This document shows, in pieces, positions 22,270 to 35,100 of a stretch of 64,000 nucleotides of DNA. Numbering within the stretch: the stretch's first letter is position 1; every line of letters begins with the position of its first letter. The notes beneath the pieces were generated by a model that was given only the letters and a program-made list of their open reading frames with translations, ran no database searches and was not told where the DNA came from. A program made the position numbers and the translations under genes. Source of the stretch: Procambarus clarkii (Eukaryota > Arthropoda > Malacostraca > Decapoda > Cambaridae); assembly GCF_040958095.1 (NCBI RefSeq), contig NC_091185.1, positions 22,544,003-22,608,002 on the forward strand, read 5' to 3'.

Positions 22270-24204
22270 TTAAAGAATATCAGGGTCGGGATCAGGGTCA
22301 GCAAAGTCAGGGTTAGGGGGCATGGGTAAACTGAGCAAAGACGGAGGGAAGGAAACGGGAGAACAGATCAGAGATGGGCGGGCAGGGTCTGGAGGAGGAG
22401 GAGGAGGAGGAAGAGGAGGAGACAACGGAGAGGAGCCGTCAAGGACAGCAGCAGGAGGAGTGGGAGAAGAAAGAGGGGAGCGCACCCCAGCAAGAGCAGC
22501 AACCGAAAGGGAAGCAGGGGCCAAAGAAACCTCCATAGCAGGAACAGGGGGCGCAAGCACTGAAACGGGAGGGGAAGGAGCAACAGAGCCAGAAGGAGGA
22601 GCTGAGGAAGAAAGCGAAGCCTTCTTACCCGCCGGGGAAGAGGAAGGAGAGGAGCCAGGCTTACGCTTCTGACTTAAAGAGACCGGTGTCCCAGCAACTA
22701 CGTACCGGGCAACGGATTCCAGCGTCTCAACAGGAGAAGCCGAACGAGAGCACACACGACGGCCGTTAGGAGAGCGATGGACATCCGCCCGCACCGACAG
22801 GCAGTGGGGTGAGCCGATAGATGGAGGAAGAGGATGGGAAGGAGGATCGGAGGGGGACGAGGAAGAAGACACAGAAGACACGACAGACCGGGTAGAAGGA
22901 AGGGGAACCCCAGACAGAGGACCAGGAGGAGGATCCTTTGGGAGAGAACCCAAAGGAACAGAGGAGGGGGCAGTGGGCGCATCATGGTCCAAGGCCCGGA
23001 AACGGTTGTGAGTCTGAGGAAGGCGGGAAGGACGAGGAGAGGAAGAGCGCAACACGCGAGCATAAGAGATATTAGCATAAGGCGGGAGCCGGCGAACCTG
23101 GCGCCTCGCCTCAGGAAAAGATAAACGCTCCCGGTGCTTCAGGTTGAGGACGGCTGCCACAAGCTTGTAATGGACACACGCACGGGAGAAGGTAGGATGG
23201 GCCTCACCGCAGTTGAGGCAACGAGCCTGGGGAGAAGTGCACTCCGACTTAGAGTGACCTTCGCCACCACACAAAGGACAGAGAGAGACAGTCCCGGAGC
23301 AGCGGAGGGCACCATGCCCAAACCTCCAGCACTTGTTGCAGAGCCGAGGAGAAGGAATGTACTCCTGGACAGAGCACCTGGCACCAGCAAGAATGACAGA
23401 GGGTGGAAGGGTCCTACCATCAAAGGTAATCTTCACAACCCGGAGGGGTTGACGGCGACTACCACGAGGGGGACAAGTAAACGTGTCCACCTGGAGAATA
23501 GAATGGCCCTGGGCAGCGAGGATATGTCGAATATCGTCGTGGCAGTCGCGCAGGTCCCAAACACCGGTTGCAACATGGGGCGGGAGCAAAATAGTGCCAA
23601 CACTGGCATTCAACTGAGCGTTCTTCGAGACCCGAACGGGGGTCTCGCCAAGGCAGGATAAGGCAGCCAAGCGGGAAGCAGCATCTTGAGAAGGAGCAGC
23701 AGCGACACGTGTACCGAGACGAGTGGGGTTGAAAGTAAAGGAGGCATCCACGGAATCAATGAGATGTCGATGAAGGGAGAAATCGTCAGGAGGCGCAGAA
23801 TCAAGAATGAGGAGATCAAAATATTTGGCCCACAAAGCGGGACCAAACAAGGCTTGATAGGTAGCAGAACTGGAAGGAATCGAGCGAGGGCGGCCGTGAC
23901 GAGGACGGCGGTGAGAACCCCCAGAGAGAGAGGGGTTAAAAGGCGCAGTAGTTACAACTAGAGAAGGAGCCGCGCCAGGGGACGAGGTAGTCACCACTGG
24001 GGGTTTGGGGCTCGACCCAACCACAGAGGAGGGAGGGGAGCCAGGGGAAGGAGTCAGAGAGGCCAAAGGAGGAGCAAGGTCGGGGCCCAATGCAGCGGAG
24101 GCTACAGAGCCTGGTCTTCCAATACGGACCGACTCGGGGGCTTGGTCGCCCACCCCACGAGCCTGAGAAGGTAAGCCAGAAGCAGCCGAAACAGGGGTTA
24201 TCAT
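22270..24204 (-). CDS. LINE C ORF1, intact CCHC protein
   Basis: A complete 644-codon frame from ATG 24202-24204 (MITPVSAASG) to TAA 22270-22272, two codons longer than copy A. The same three CCHC knuckles (CNKCWRFGHGALRC, CPLCGGEGHSKSEC, CLNCGEAHPTFSRAC) and Ser/Pro-rich tail are present. The protein would bind element RNA. The frame survives although the element lacks RT, so preservation reflects recent origin and not function. Confidence 0.87.
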   Translation of the reverse strand: MITPVSAASGLPSQARGVGDQAPESVRIGRPGSVASAALGPDLAPPLASLTPSPGSPPSSVVGSSPKPPVVTTSSPGAAPSLVVTTAPFNPSLSGGSHRRPRHGRPRSIPSSSATYQALFGPALWAKYFDLLILDSAPPDDFSLHRHLIDSVDASFTFNPTRLGTRVAAAPSQDAASRLAALSCLGETPVRVSKNAQLNASVGTILLPPHVATGVWDLRDCHDDIRHILAAQGHSILQVDTFTCPPRGSRRQPLRVVKITFDGRTLPPSVILAGARCSVQEYIPSPRLCNKCWRFGHGALRCSGTVSLCPLCGGEGHSKSECTSPQARCLNCGEAHPTFSRACVHYKLVAAVLNLKHRERLSFPEARRQVRRLPPYANISYARVLRSSSPRPSRLPQTHNRFRALDHDAPTAPSSVPLGSLPKDPPPGPLSGVPLPSTRSVVSSVSSSSSPSDPPSHPLPPSIGSPHCLSVRADVHRSPNGRRVCSRSASPVETLESVARYVVAGTPVSLSQKRKPGSSPSSSPAGKKASLSSSAPPSGSVAPSPPVSVLAPPVPAMEVSLAPASLSVAALAGVRSPLSSPTPPAAVLDGSSPLSPPLPPPPPPPDPARPSLICSPVSFPPSLLSLPMPPNPDFADPDPDPDIL

Positions 24205-24739
24205 CTTGATGAAAAGAAGAATTCACTCACGAATGTGCCCCCACACCCACCATGGAGCCACAATTAGAGGCAGGACACCCAACAAGAAGCTATCGCCGAT
24301 CTTGTCGGGGCCTCCTAGGGGTGCGTCGTGAGTATACGCCCCACAAACGCCATCTTAAGAAACCGACAGTCCGTCGAGATCGGGTTCAGTGACGAAGTGG
24401 GGATTGACAATAAAAGGTTCCCCTCGCTCTCGACGTCGGGTACTGCAGTTCGACGGGTGCATGAGTATGCCTCCTCAAGCACCCGGGCGTCAAAATAGAA
24501 GAAGTCCATGGAAGAACCAGAACGAGCAAAAGGTCGGCAGGAAACGGCAAGCAGATAGGAAAAGAGGGGGGAGAAAAACGAAACAGAAGGAAAGGAAAAG
24601 GTGCCCAGCAGAATTGGAGAGGACGGCAGCAGGAGCACAAGGCTAGAAAAGGACAGACGACTGTCCTAAGGAGCATCACACTCCGGCAGCCGCCCACGAA
24701 GCCCCCACACGGCGACAACGAGCTGAACGGGGAGGGGGA

Positions 24740-26140
24740 AGCTATGATAAGAGCGCCCGGTTTTGAAACCCTGTTGTCCAAGGTTATGGAAATGCTGTGA
24801 TTCCATATATTTTGTGATCTTATTTCTTAGCACACTTTTCAAAGATTTCTTCGATGTGTGATGTTAGTGCTATCGGTCTGTAATGCTTTTCCTCTGCCTT
24901 ATTTAATCCAATATAAAGTAGTGTTATTTCTGCTGTTTTTAGTATGTCAGGTATAACACCCTTGTCTTGGCTCAGTTTCCAATGAATGTGAAAGGCCTGC
25001 GATAGTGGGATTTTACAGTTTTTGATGACTATAGAGTTCCAGTAATCAGGGCCTGGTGTAGAGTGCATAGGCATACTGTTTATTGGTTTTTCAAAATTTA
25101 CTGGGAGTAGGGCGACATCTGATATATGATTTGATGTTGGTATCTTATCCATTAAAACTTCATTTCGGTTATCAATCTTAGTGTGTTTAGTGGCTCGCTG
25201 AAAACAGATGTACTGATTCCTCAGTATTTCTATGTTGTCCTCTGTAAAAGTTCAATCTCCCTATTCGCAGGGGCCCGATACTAGATGCAGATTTCTATCT
25301 TAATTTTGCAAAGGAGAAAAATATTTAGGATTTCTCTCTAGTTCACTGATGGCCTTTTGTTCTCTTTGTATCGTTTGGGATTGTGTATGATTTTTGTAAC
25401 TTTAGTTCAATCGTTTCTATTTCTCTACGCAGACTTCTTCGTCGTTCTTGAGATAGGGTGTGACTCTCAAGTTGTTCTGCGATTCCTTTTCTTCGCCTGT
25501 AGAGGGAACGCCGTTCCCGTTCCAACCTGCATTTTAGAGGTACGTGGTTTGAGCATATTTCTAGTGCTGCTGAACTTATTTTTGCAGGCCCTGGTTCATA
25601 TTTATATTTTCTAGTGGTTCTTCACAGCTTATTTCTGTGAGGTCTTGGTTTATTTGATCCCAGTTAAACTGTTTATTATTAAAAATGAATTTGCTGAATT
25701 CTCCTCTGTGATTCGGGTCTGGTTGTGCAGCGTTGTCAGAACTTCAAATAATTTGTGATCTGAGTAACAAGTGTTTGTATTAATTATGTTCCTGTTCAAT
25801 TCATCGTTATTAGCGAAGATGAGATCCAGCTTGTTCTCTTTTTCTAGTTGGTTCTACTATTTGCTGGTTTAAGGCAAATAGTAGGTCATGTGCAGTAGGT
25901 CATTTTCATGTGACTGTTCATTTAGGCTACTTCCCGGTATTCTCTCGAATATAACTGATCCCACCCAGTAGCCTGTGTTCTCCTGTCACATCTGAAAAGA
26001 TTGTACTCCGAAATCCACATTTCACCATCATAGTATTCCTTTGTGTGGGTTTCTGTTAGGGCTGTAAACACTGCATTTGCCTCATGTAGGTGACTAGCTA
26101 TAAAATTAAGTTTGTTTTATTTGTATTTTTATTCCCTGGA
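24740..26140 (-). pseudogene. CR1-like ORF2 remnant (endonuclease and N-terminal RT)
   Basis: Reading the minus strand in changing frames gives an endonuclease with ALTETHTKEYY, then NKLDLIFANNDELNRN and CYSDHKL (catalytic Asp-His), a basic linker with RERRSLYRRRKGIAEQL (25525-25343), and RT motifs GPDYWNSIVIKN, HWKLSQDKGVIPDIL and KHYRPIALTSHI (25152-24820), then QQGFKTGRS. Several stops and frameshifts separate them. The RT catalytic YADD box is absent because the copy is cut at 24740. Confidence 0.78.
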
Positions 26141-26549
26141 TGTTGACAAATTAAATGATGTTATCGAGTTTGTGGAAGTGCTGGATACTTCACTTGGTGT
26201 ATTATCTGAGGCTCTGGTAGGGAGGTCACAGCTTGTTTCCTCTCAAGCATTTGACCAAGCTGGTGGCAGAATCTGGACTTTTTTAGCCATCCTTCTCCTC
26301 TTCCTCTTGCTAAAAAATCATCCTGGTATATAAAGTTGTGGCTGTTTTCATAGTGGCGGTCTCTCGGTTTTATTTGCCTGATACCTCTTATATGAAAAGC
26401 TAGATATTCCGTGTTAAAACATCCTTTGCTTTTTAAAGAGTTCTTGCACATTTCTGAGTGGAAGAATTGCACTTTCTAGGGTGATCGTTTTTACATATTC
26501 CGTTTGTTCTTCCCGATATCCCATGTTTACAGATATACATTTTATAATA

Positions 26550-27507
26550 TCAACAGAATTTTTGACCTAGTTTTGTCTGTTCCTCTTTGCCCGACCATGG
26601 CACCGAGACCGTGCCCGACTCTGGCGCTGAGACCGACCCCGACACTGGCGCCGAGACGGCACCCGATTCTGGCGCCGAGACTGTGGCGGACCCTGGCGAA
26701 GAGAAAGCGCCCAACCTTTGCGTCGAAACTGCGGTCGACTTTGGCGCCGAGACCAAGCCCGACTCTGGCTCCGATACCGATCCGGACCATGACGCCGAAA
26801 CTGCGCCCAACTTTGGCACTGAAACTGCACCAGACCCTGAAGCCGAGACTGTGCCTGACCCTGGTGCCGAGTCTGCGCCTGACCCTCGTGCCGAGACCGC
26901 GCTCAGCGAGCATCAGAAAAATTACAAGAATAACCGTGGACATCTTCAAGAGGAAACTAGATTGTTTCCATCAAGGAGTTCCGGACCAACCGGGCTGTGG
27001 TGGGTATGTGGGCCTGCGGGCCGCTCCAAGCAACAGCCTGGTGGACCAAACTCTCACAATTCAAGTCTGGCCTCGGGCTGGGCTTGGGGAGAAGAACTCC
27101 CAGAACCCCATCAACCAGGTATCAACCAGGTATCAACCAGCCCTGGTACCGAGACCGCGACCCGACCCTGGTGCCGAGTCCGCTCCCAGCTCTGGCATCG
27201 AGTCTGATTCTACGTGGATGTCATGAATAATTTGTTTGAAACCATTTAAAACTTCTAAGCAGGTATATACAAGTGAATCTCTGTTCTCCGCGGGAGTTTT
27301 ATCCAGAATTGCAATCACCTTCAAGAAAGTACTATTATCCTTTTTGCAGAACCAGTACACAGTGTGGTCTCTGGGACCAACTTTTCTTGCATTATTCGTC
27401 ATGTTGGCACATATACTGTGTATGGCCGCTGGACATAGTTGGCAGTGAAAGTCCCGATGGTAATCTATTTTCCTGTTGCATTCTGTGCACATCTTAACCA
27501 AAGACAT
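26550..27507 (-). pseudogene. CR1-like ORF1 with PHD finger
   Basis: It starts at ATG 27505-27507 (MSLVKMCTECNRK). A PHD-type C4HC3 finger follows: CTEC, CQLC, HSIC and a WFC end, typical of ORF1 of CR1-group LINEs. After a helical part (CLEVLNGFKQIIHDI) comes a low-complexity tail built from an eight-residue repeat (SAPESGTV-like). A stop near 27133 and frame changes break it; the repeat tail continues from 26,819 to 26,550 and ends KLGQKFC. Confidence 0.7.
26590..26910. repeat. 24-bp minisatellite inside ORF1
   Basis: About 13 diverged units of GCCGAGACCGTGCCCGACTC followed by TGGC. The period of 24 bp equals eight codons, so on the minus strand it encodes a PESG-VSA octapeptide repeat in the ORF1 tail, and on the + strand AETxPDxG. 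One or two more units lie near 27,145-27,205. Confidence 0.8.
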
Positions 27508-30500
27508 TTTAAATGTATACCTCTGCTTGATGGTGGTGATGAAGGCGGTGGACCGGTATATGGTGGCCAGTGGGAAGGGGGGATGCCAGCCAGTGGGTGG
27601 GGATGGCAGCCAGTAAGAGGGAGGATGCCATCCAGTGGGTGGGGATGGCAGCAAGTGGATGGGGATGGCAGCCAGTAAGAGGGAGGATGCCACCCAGTGG
27701 GTGGGGATGGCAGCCAGTGGGTGGGGATGGCAACCCGTGGGTGGGATTGGCAGCCAGTAAGAGGGAGGATGCCACCCAGTGGGTGGGGGATACTAGCCAG
27801 TGGGTGGGGATGGCAGCCAGTAAGAGGGAGGATGGCAGCCAGTGGGTGGGGATGCCAGCCAGTGGGTGGGGATACCAGCCAGTGGGTGGGGATGCCAGCC
27901 AGTGGTTGGGGATGGCAGCCAGTGGGTGGGGATAGCAACCCGTGGGTGGGGATGCCAGCCACTGGTTGGAGATGCCAGCCACTGGGTGGGAATGCTAGCC
28001 AGTGGGTGGGGATGTTAGCCAGTGGGTGGGGATATCATCCAGTGAGTGGGGAATAACAGCCAGTGGGTGGGGATACCAGCCAGTGTGTGTGGAAGTCAGC
28101 CAATGGGAGGGGGATGTCAGCCAGTGAGTGGGGATACTAGCCAGTGGGTGGGGATACCAGCTAGTGGGTGGAGATGCCGGCCAGTGGGTGGGGATGCCAG
28201 CCAGTAGATGGGGATACCAGCCAGTGGGTTGGGATGTCAGCCAGTTGGTGGGGATGCCAGCCAGTGGGTGGGGATGTCAGCCAGTGGGTGGGGATACCAG
28301 CCAGTGAGTGAGGATGGTAGCCAATTGGTGGGGATACCAGCCAGAGGGCGGAGATGCCAGCCGTACAGTGGGTGAGGATACCCGCCAGTGGGTGGGGATA
28401 CCAACCAGTAGGTGGGAATGCTAGCCAGTGGGTGGGGATACCAGCCAGTGGGTGGGAATGTAAGCTACTAAGTGGGGATGGCAGCCAGTGGTTGGGGATA
28501 CCAGCCAGTGGGTGGGGATATAAGCCAGTGAGTGGAGATGGCAGCCAGTGGTTGGGGGTACCAGCCAGTTGGCGGGGATGCCAGCCCAGCAGTGGGAGGG
28601 GATACCAGCCAATGGGTAATGATACCAGCCAGTGGGTGAGGATACCAGCCAGACAGTGGGGATGGCAGCCCGTGGGTGGGGATACCAGCCAGTAGGTGGA
28701 GATACCAGCCAGTGGGTGGGGATACCAGCGAGTGAGTGGGGATGGCAGCGAGTTGTTGGGAATACCACCCAGTAGGTGGGGAGGCCAGCTAGTGGGTGGG
28801 GATGCCAGCCAGTGGGCAGGGATGCCAGCAAGTGGATAGGGATGCCAGCCACAGGGGTGGGGATACCTGGCAGTGGGTGAGAATGTCAACCAGTTGGCGG
28901 GGGATACCAGGCCGTGGGTGGGGATGTCAGCCAGAGGGTAGGGTTACCAGTTAGTGGGGTGGGGATGTAAGCAAGTGGATGGGGATGTCAGCCAGAAGGC
29001 GGGAATACACGCCAGTGGGTGGGGATTTCATGCAGTTGGTGAGAATATCAGCCAGTGGTTGAGGACACACTATTGTGGATGGGAATATCAGCAAATGTGT
29101 GGGGATTTCAGCTAGTGGGTGGTGGATGTCAGCCAGTGGGTGGGGATACCAGCCAGTGGGTGGCTATACCAGCTTGTGGGTGAAGATGCCGGTGAGTGGG
29201 TGGGGATGCCAGACAGTGTGCGGAGATACCAGCCAGTGGGTAGGATGTCAGCCAGTGGGCGGGGATACCAGCCAGTTGCTGGGGATGTTAGCCAGTGGGT
29301 GGGGATACCAGCCAGTGTGTGGGAATGTCAGCCAGAGGGGGGGATGTCAGCCAGAGGGGGGGGATGTCAGTGGGTGGGGATACCAACCAGTTGGTGTGGA
29401 TGCCAGCCAGTAGGTGGGGATACCAGCCAGTGGGCGGGGATACCTGCCAGAGAGTGTGGAGATGTCAGTTAGTGGGTGAAGAAGCCAGCCGGTGGGTGGG
29501 GATACCAGCCGGTGGGTGGGGAAACCAGCCGGTAGGTGGGGATACCAGCCAGTGGGTGGGGATACCAGCCGGTCGGTAGGAATGCCAGCCAGTGGGTGGG
29601 GATGCCAGCCAGTGGGTTGGGATGCCAGCCAGTGGGTTGAGATGCCAGCCAGTGGGTGGGGATAAAAGCCGGTGGGTGAGGATGCCAGCCAGTAAGTGGG
29701 GATGCCAACCAGTGGGCGGGGATGACAGCCGGAGGGTGGGGATACCATCCAATGGGCAAGGATGCCAGCCAGTGGGTGGGGATACCAGCTAGTGAGTGGG
29801 GAATAACAGCCAGTGGGTGGGGATACCAGCCAATAGGTGGAGATTCCAGCCAGTGGGCAGGAATCCCAGCCAGTGGGTGGTGATACCATCCAAAGCAAGT
29901 GGTAGAGGATTCCGGCCAATAGGTGGGGACATCAACTAGTGGGTGAAGACACCAGCCATTGGGTGGGGATACCAGCCAGTGGTGGGGATGCCAGCTAGTG
30001 GGGTTGGATGCCTGCTAGTGGGGTTGGATGCCAGCGAGTGGGTGTGGATTCCAGGCGATGGGTGGGGATACCAACCAGTAGGTAGGGATGCGAGAAATTG
30101 TGTTCGGATGCCAGCCAGTGGGTGGGGATACCAGCTAGTGGGTGAGGCTAGCTGTCAGTGGGTGGGGACACCAGCGAATGGGTGGGGATACAAGCCAGAA
30201 GGGGGGGGATACCACTTAGTAGGCGGAAATGCCGGCCAGTGGGAGGAGATAGCAGCCAGTGAGTGGGGATACTAGACAGCGGGCGGGAATGCCAGCCAGT
30301 GGGTGGGGATACCAGCCAGTAGGTGGGGACACCAGCCAGTTGGAGGAGATACCAGCCAGTGGGCGGGAATGCCAGCCAGTGAGTGGGGATGGCAGCCGGA
30401 GGGTGGGGATACCATCCAATTGGCAAGGATGCCAGCCAGTGGGTGGGGATACCAGCTACTGGTTGGGGAATAACAGCCAGTGAGTGGGGATATCAGCCAA

Positions 30501-32170
30501 TAGGTGGAGATTCCAACCAGTGGGCAGGGATCCCAGCCAGTGGGTGGGGATACCATCCAAAGGGTGGGGGATGCCAGCAAATGGTAGAGGATTCCGGCAA
30601 ATAGGTGGGGATATCAGCTAGTGGGTGAAGACACCAGCCAGTGGGCCGGGATGACAGCCATTGTGTGGGGATGCCAGCCAGTATGGTTGAATGCCAGCGA
30701 GTGGGTGTGGATTCCAGGCGATGGGTGGGGATACCAACCAGTGAGTAGGGATGCGAGCCATTGTGTTCGGATGCCAGCAAGTGGGAGGGGACTTCAGCCA
30801 GAGGGTGGTGATAGCAGGCAGTGGGATTGGATGTCATCAAGTGGTTTGGGATACCGGCAATTGGGTGGGGATGTCAGCCAGTTGGTGGGGATGTCAGCCA
30901 GTGGGCCCGGATGCCAGCCAGAAGGCGGTGATACCAGCCAGTGGGTGGGAATACGAGCAAGTGTGCAGGGATGCCAGCCATTGAGTGCGGATGGCAGACG
31001 GTGGGTGGGGATACCAGCCAGTGGGCAGGGATGCCAGCCAGTGGGTGGGGATACCAGCTAGTACGTGAGGATAGCTGCTGTGTGTGGGGACACCAGCCAA
31101 TGGGTGGGGATACAAGCCAGAAGGGGGGGATACCACTTAGTAGGTGGAGATGCCGGCCAGTGGGAGGAGATAGCAGCCAGTGAGTAGGGATACTAGACAG
31201 TGGGCGGGAATGCCAGCCAGTGGGTGGGGATACCAGCCAGTAGGTGGGGACACCAGCCAGTGGGAGGAGATACCAGCCAGTGGGCGGGAATGCCATCCAG
31301 TGGGTGGGGATACCAGCCAGTAGGTGGGAAAGCTAGCCAGTGTGTGTGGGGATGGCAGCCAGTGGTTGGGGATACCAGCCAGTGGGTGGGGATATCAGCA
31401 AGTGAGTGGAGATGGCAGCCAGTGGTTGGGGGTACCAGCCAGTTGGCGGGGATGCCAGCCCAGCAGTAGGAGGGGATACCAGCCAATGGGTAATGATACC
31501 AGCCAGTGGGTGAGGATACCAGCCAGAGAGTGGGGATGGCAGCGAGTTGTTGGAAATACCACCCAGTAGGAGGGGAGGCCAGCTAGTGGGTTAGGATGCC
31601 AGCCAGTGGGCAGGGATGCCAGCAAGTGGGTGCGGATGCCAGCCACAGGGGTGGGGATACCTGGCAGTGGGTGAGAATGTCAACCAGTTGGCGGGGGATA
31701 CCAGGCCGTGGGTGGGGATGTCAGCCAGAGGCTAGGGCTACCAGTTAGTAGGGTGGGGATATAAGCCAGTGGATGGGGATGTCAGCCAGAAGGCGGGAAT
31801 ACACGCCAGTAATTGGGGATGTCATTCAGTTGGTGGGAATATCAGCCAGTTGTTTAGGACACACTATTGTGGATAGGAATATCAGCAAATGTGTGGGGAT
31901 TTCAGCTAGTGGGTGGTGGATGTCAGCCAGTGGGTGGGGATACCAGCAAGTGGGTGGCTAAACTAGCTAGTGGGTGGCTAAACCAGCTAGTGGGTGAAGA
32001 TGCCAGTCAGTGGGTGGGGATGCCAGCCAGTGTGTGGGGATGTCAGCCAGTTTGCAAGGATACCAGCCAGTTGGTAGGGGATGTTAGCCAGTGGATGGGG
32101 ATACCAGCCAGTGTGTGGGGATGTCAGCCAGAGGGGGGATGTCAGTTAGTGGGTGGGGACACCAGCCAGA

Positions 32171-32198
32171 GAGTGTGGAGATGTCAGTCTCCACACTC
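32171..32198. repeat. 11-bp perfect inverted repeat in the array
   Basis: GAGTGTGGAGA and TCTCCACACTC are separated by TGTCAG. The right arm is the only place where the C-rich strand appears in this orientation inside the array. An identical copy is at 39105-39132, carried by the 6,934-bp duplication. Confidence 0.85.
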
Positions 32199-35100
32199 AT
32201 GTTAGTGGGTGCGGATGCCAGCCACTGGGTGGAGATACCAGCCAATGGGTGGGAATACCAGCCAGTGGGTGAGAATGCCAGCCAGTGGGTGGGGATGGCA
32301 GCCAGTGGGTTGGGATGCCAGCCAGTGGGTGGGGATACCTAACCGGTGGGTGGGGATATCAGCCGGTGGGTGGGGATATCAGCCAGTGGGTGGGAATGCC
32401 AACCATTGTGTTGGGATGCAAGCAAGTGAGTGAGGATGTCAGCCAGAGGACGGAGATACCAGCCAGTAGGAAAGGATGTCAGCCAGTAGGCTTGATGTCA
32501 GCCAGTGGGCGGGGATTCTAGCCAGTTGGTTGGGATGTCAGCCAGTGGGCTGGGATGACAGCCAGTGGGTGGGGATGCCAGCCAGTGGGCGGGGATGCCA
32601 ACCAATGGGTGGGGATACCAGCTTGTGGGTGGTGATACCGGCCAGTGGGTGGGGATGCCAGCCAGTGGGTGGGGATGCCAGCCAGTGAGTGGGAATGGCA
32701 GCCAGTGCGTGGGGATACCAGCCAGTGGGCAGGGATGCCAGCCAGTGAGTGGAGATGGCAGCCAGTGGGTGGGGATACCAACAAGTGGGCAGGGATGCTA
32801 GTTAGTTGTTGGGGATACCAGCAAGTGGGTGGGGATGCCAGCCAGAGGGTGGAAATGCCAGCCAGTGGGTGGGGTTGCCAGCCAGTGGGTAGGGATACCA
32901 GCCAGTGGATGGGGATGTCAGCCAGTGGATGGGGATGTCAGCCAGTGGGCGGGAATAAAAGCCAATTGGTGGGGATGTCATCCAGCTGGTGGGGATACCA
33001 GCCAGTGGGTGGGGATGCCAGCCAGTGGGTGGGGATGCCAGCCAGTGGGTGGGGGATACCAGCCAGTTGGCAGGGATGCCAGCCAGTGAGTGGAGATGGC
33101 TGCCAGTGGGTGGGGATACCAGCCAGTGGGTGAGATACCAGCCAGTGGGTGGGGATACCAACCAATGGGTTGGGATACCAGCCAGTGGGTGGGGATACCA
33201 ACCAATGGGTTGGGATACCAGCCAGTGGGTGGGGGATACCAGCCAGTGGGTGGCGAGGCCAGCTAGTGGGTGGAGATGCCATCCAGTGGGTGGGGTTGCT
33301 AGCAAGTGGGTGGAGATTCCAGCAAAGTGGGTGGGGATAGCAGCCGTTAAGTGGGGATACCAGCCAGTGTGTGGGGATACCAGCCAGTGGGTAGGGATGC
33401 CGGCCAGTGGATGGGAATGCTAGCCTGTGTGTGGGGATTCCAACCAGTGGGTGGGGATACCAGCCAATGGGTGGGAACACCAGTAATTAGGTGGAGATGC
33501 CAGTCTGTGAGTGGGGATGGCAGCCGTTGGGTAGGGATACCAACCATTGGACAGGGATGCCAGTTAGTTGGTGGGGATACCAGCCAATGGGTAGGGGATG
33601 CCAGCCAGTAGGTGGAGATGCCTGCCAGTGGGTGGGGTTGCTACCCAGTGGGTGGGGATACCAGTCAAAGGGTGGGGATGCCAGCAAGTGGTAGAGGATT
33701 CCGGCCAATAGGTGGGGACATCAGCTATTGGGTGGGGATACCAGCCAGTGGGTGGGGATGCCAACCAGTGGGGTTGGATGCCAGCGAGTGGGTGTGGATT
33801 CCAGGCGATGGGTGGGGATACCAACCAGTGGGTAGGGATGCGAGCCATTGTGTTCGGATGCCAGCAAGTGGGAGGGGACTTCAGCCAGAGGGCGGTGATA
33901 GCAGGCAGGGGGTTTGTATGTCAGCAAGCGGGTTGTGATACCAGCCATTAGGTGGGGATGTCAGCCAGTTGGTGGGGATGTCAGCCAGTGGGCGCAGATG
34001 CCAGTCAGAAGGCGGTGATACCAGCTAGTGGGTGGGGATGCCAACCAGTGTGTGTGGATACCAGCTAGTGGGTGGTGATACCAGCCAGTGAGGGGGAATG
34101 GCAGCCAGTAGGTGGGGATACCAGCCAGTTTTCAGGGATGCCAGCCAGTGAGTGGGGATGGCAGCGAGTGAGTGGGGATGTCAGCCAGTGGGTAAGGATA
34201 TCAGCCAGTGGACGAGGATGCCAGACAGTGGGTGGGGATACAAGCAAGTGGGCAGGGATGCCAGCCAGTGAGTGGGTATGGCAGCCGGTGGGTGGGGATA
34301 CCAGCTAGTGTGTGGGGGGATAATAGCCAGTGGATGGGGATACCAGCCAGTGGGTGGGGATGGCACCCAGTGGGTGGGGGTATCAGCAAGTGGGTGGGAT
34401 ACCAGCCAGTGGGTGGGATACCAGCCAGTAGGTGGGGATACCAGCCAGTGGGTGGCGATGACAGCTAGTAGGTGGAGATGCCACCCAGTGGGTGGAGATG
34501 CCACCCAGTGGGTGGGGTTGCTAGCCAGTGGGTGGAGATTATAGCCAGTGGATGGGGATAGCAGCCGTTAAGTGGGGTGGAGATGCCACCCAGTGGGTGG
34601 GGATACCAGCCAGTGGGTGGGGATACTTGTTAGTAGATGGAGATGCAGGCCAGTGGGAGGAGATGCCAGCCAGTGGGTGGGAATGTCAGCCAGTTGGTAG
34701 GGATACCAGCCATTAGTGGGGATGTCAGCCAGTGTGTGGGGGATATCAGCGAGTTGGCAGGGATGCCAGCCAGTGGGGATACCAGCTAATGGCTGGGATA
34801 CCAGCCAGTGGGTGGAGATACCAGCCAGTGGGTGTGGATACCAGCCAGTGGCTGTGGATACCAGCAAGTGGGTGGTGATACCAGCAAGTGGGTGGTGATA
34901 CCAGCCAGTGGGTGGGGATGCCAGCCAGCGAGGGGGAATGGCAGCCAGTAGGTGGTGATACCAGCCAGTTTGCAGGGATGCCAGCCAGTGAGTGGGGATG
35001 GCAGCGAGTGGGTGGGGATGTCAGCCAGTGGGTGGGAATATCAGCCAGTGGACGAGGATGCCAGCCAGTGGGTGGGGATACCAGCCAGTGGGTGGGGATA

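Larger units (their letters stand above)
21790..24739 (-). mobile_element. LINE copy C, 5' half only
   Basis: It has the family 5' end (C-rich, near 24739), the 5' UTR, an intact ORF1 and the endonuclease N-terminal half, then stops at GDFNCR. LINEs normally lose their 5' end; this copy lacks its 3' half, so it was cut by a later rearrangement and not by incomplete reverse transcription. Its 5' end abuts the truncated CR1-like LINE at 24740. Confidence 0.85.
24740..27574 (-). mobile_element. Truncated CR1-like LINE
   Basis: On the minus strand: a PHD-finger ORF1 (27507 to about 26550), endonuclease pieces (about 26,130-25,750), a linker, and the start of RT, which ends in GQQGFKTGRSYHS at 24,740 where copy C begins. 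The rest of RT is missing. PHD-type ORF1 plus APE-RT without visible RNase H points to the CR1/L2 group; the clade is inference. Its 5' end meets the 20-bp minisatellite. Confidence 0.75.
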
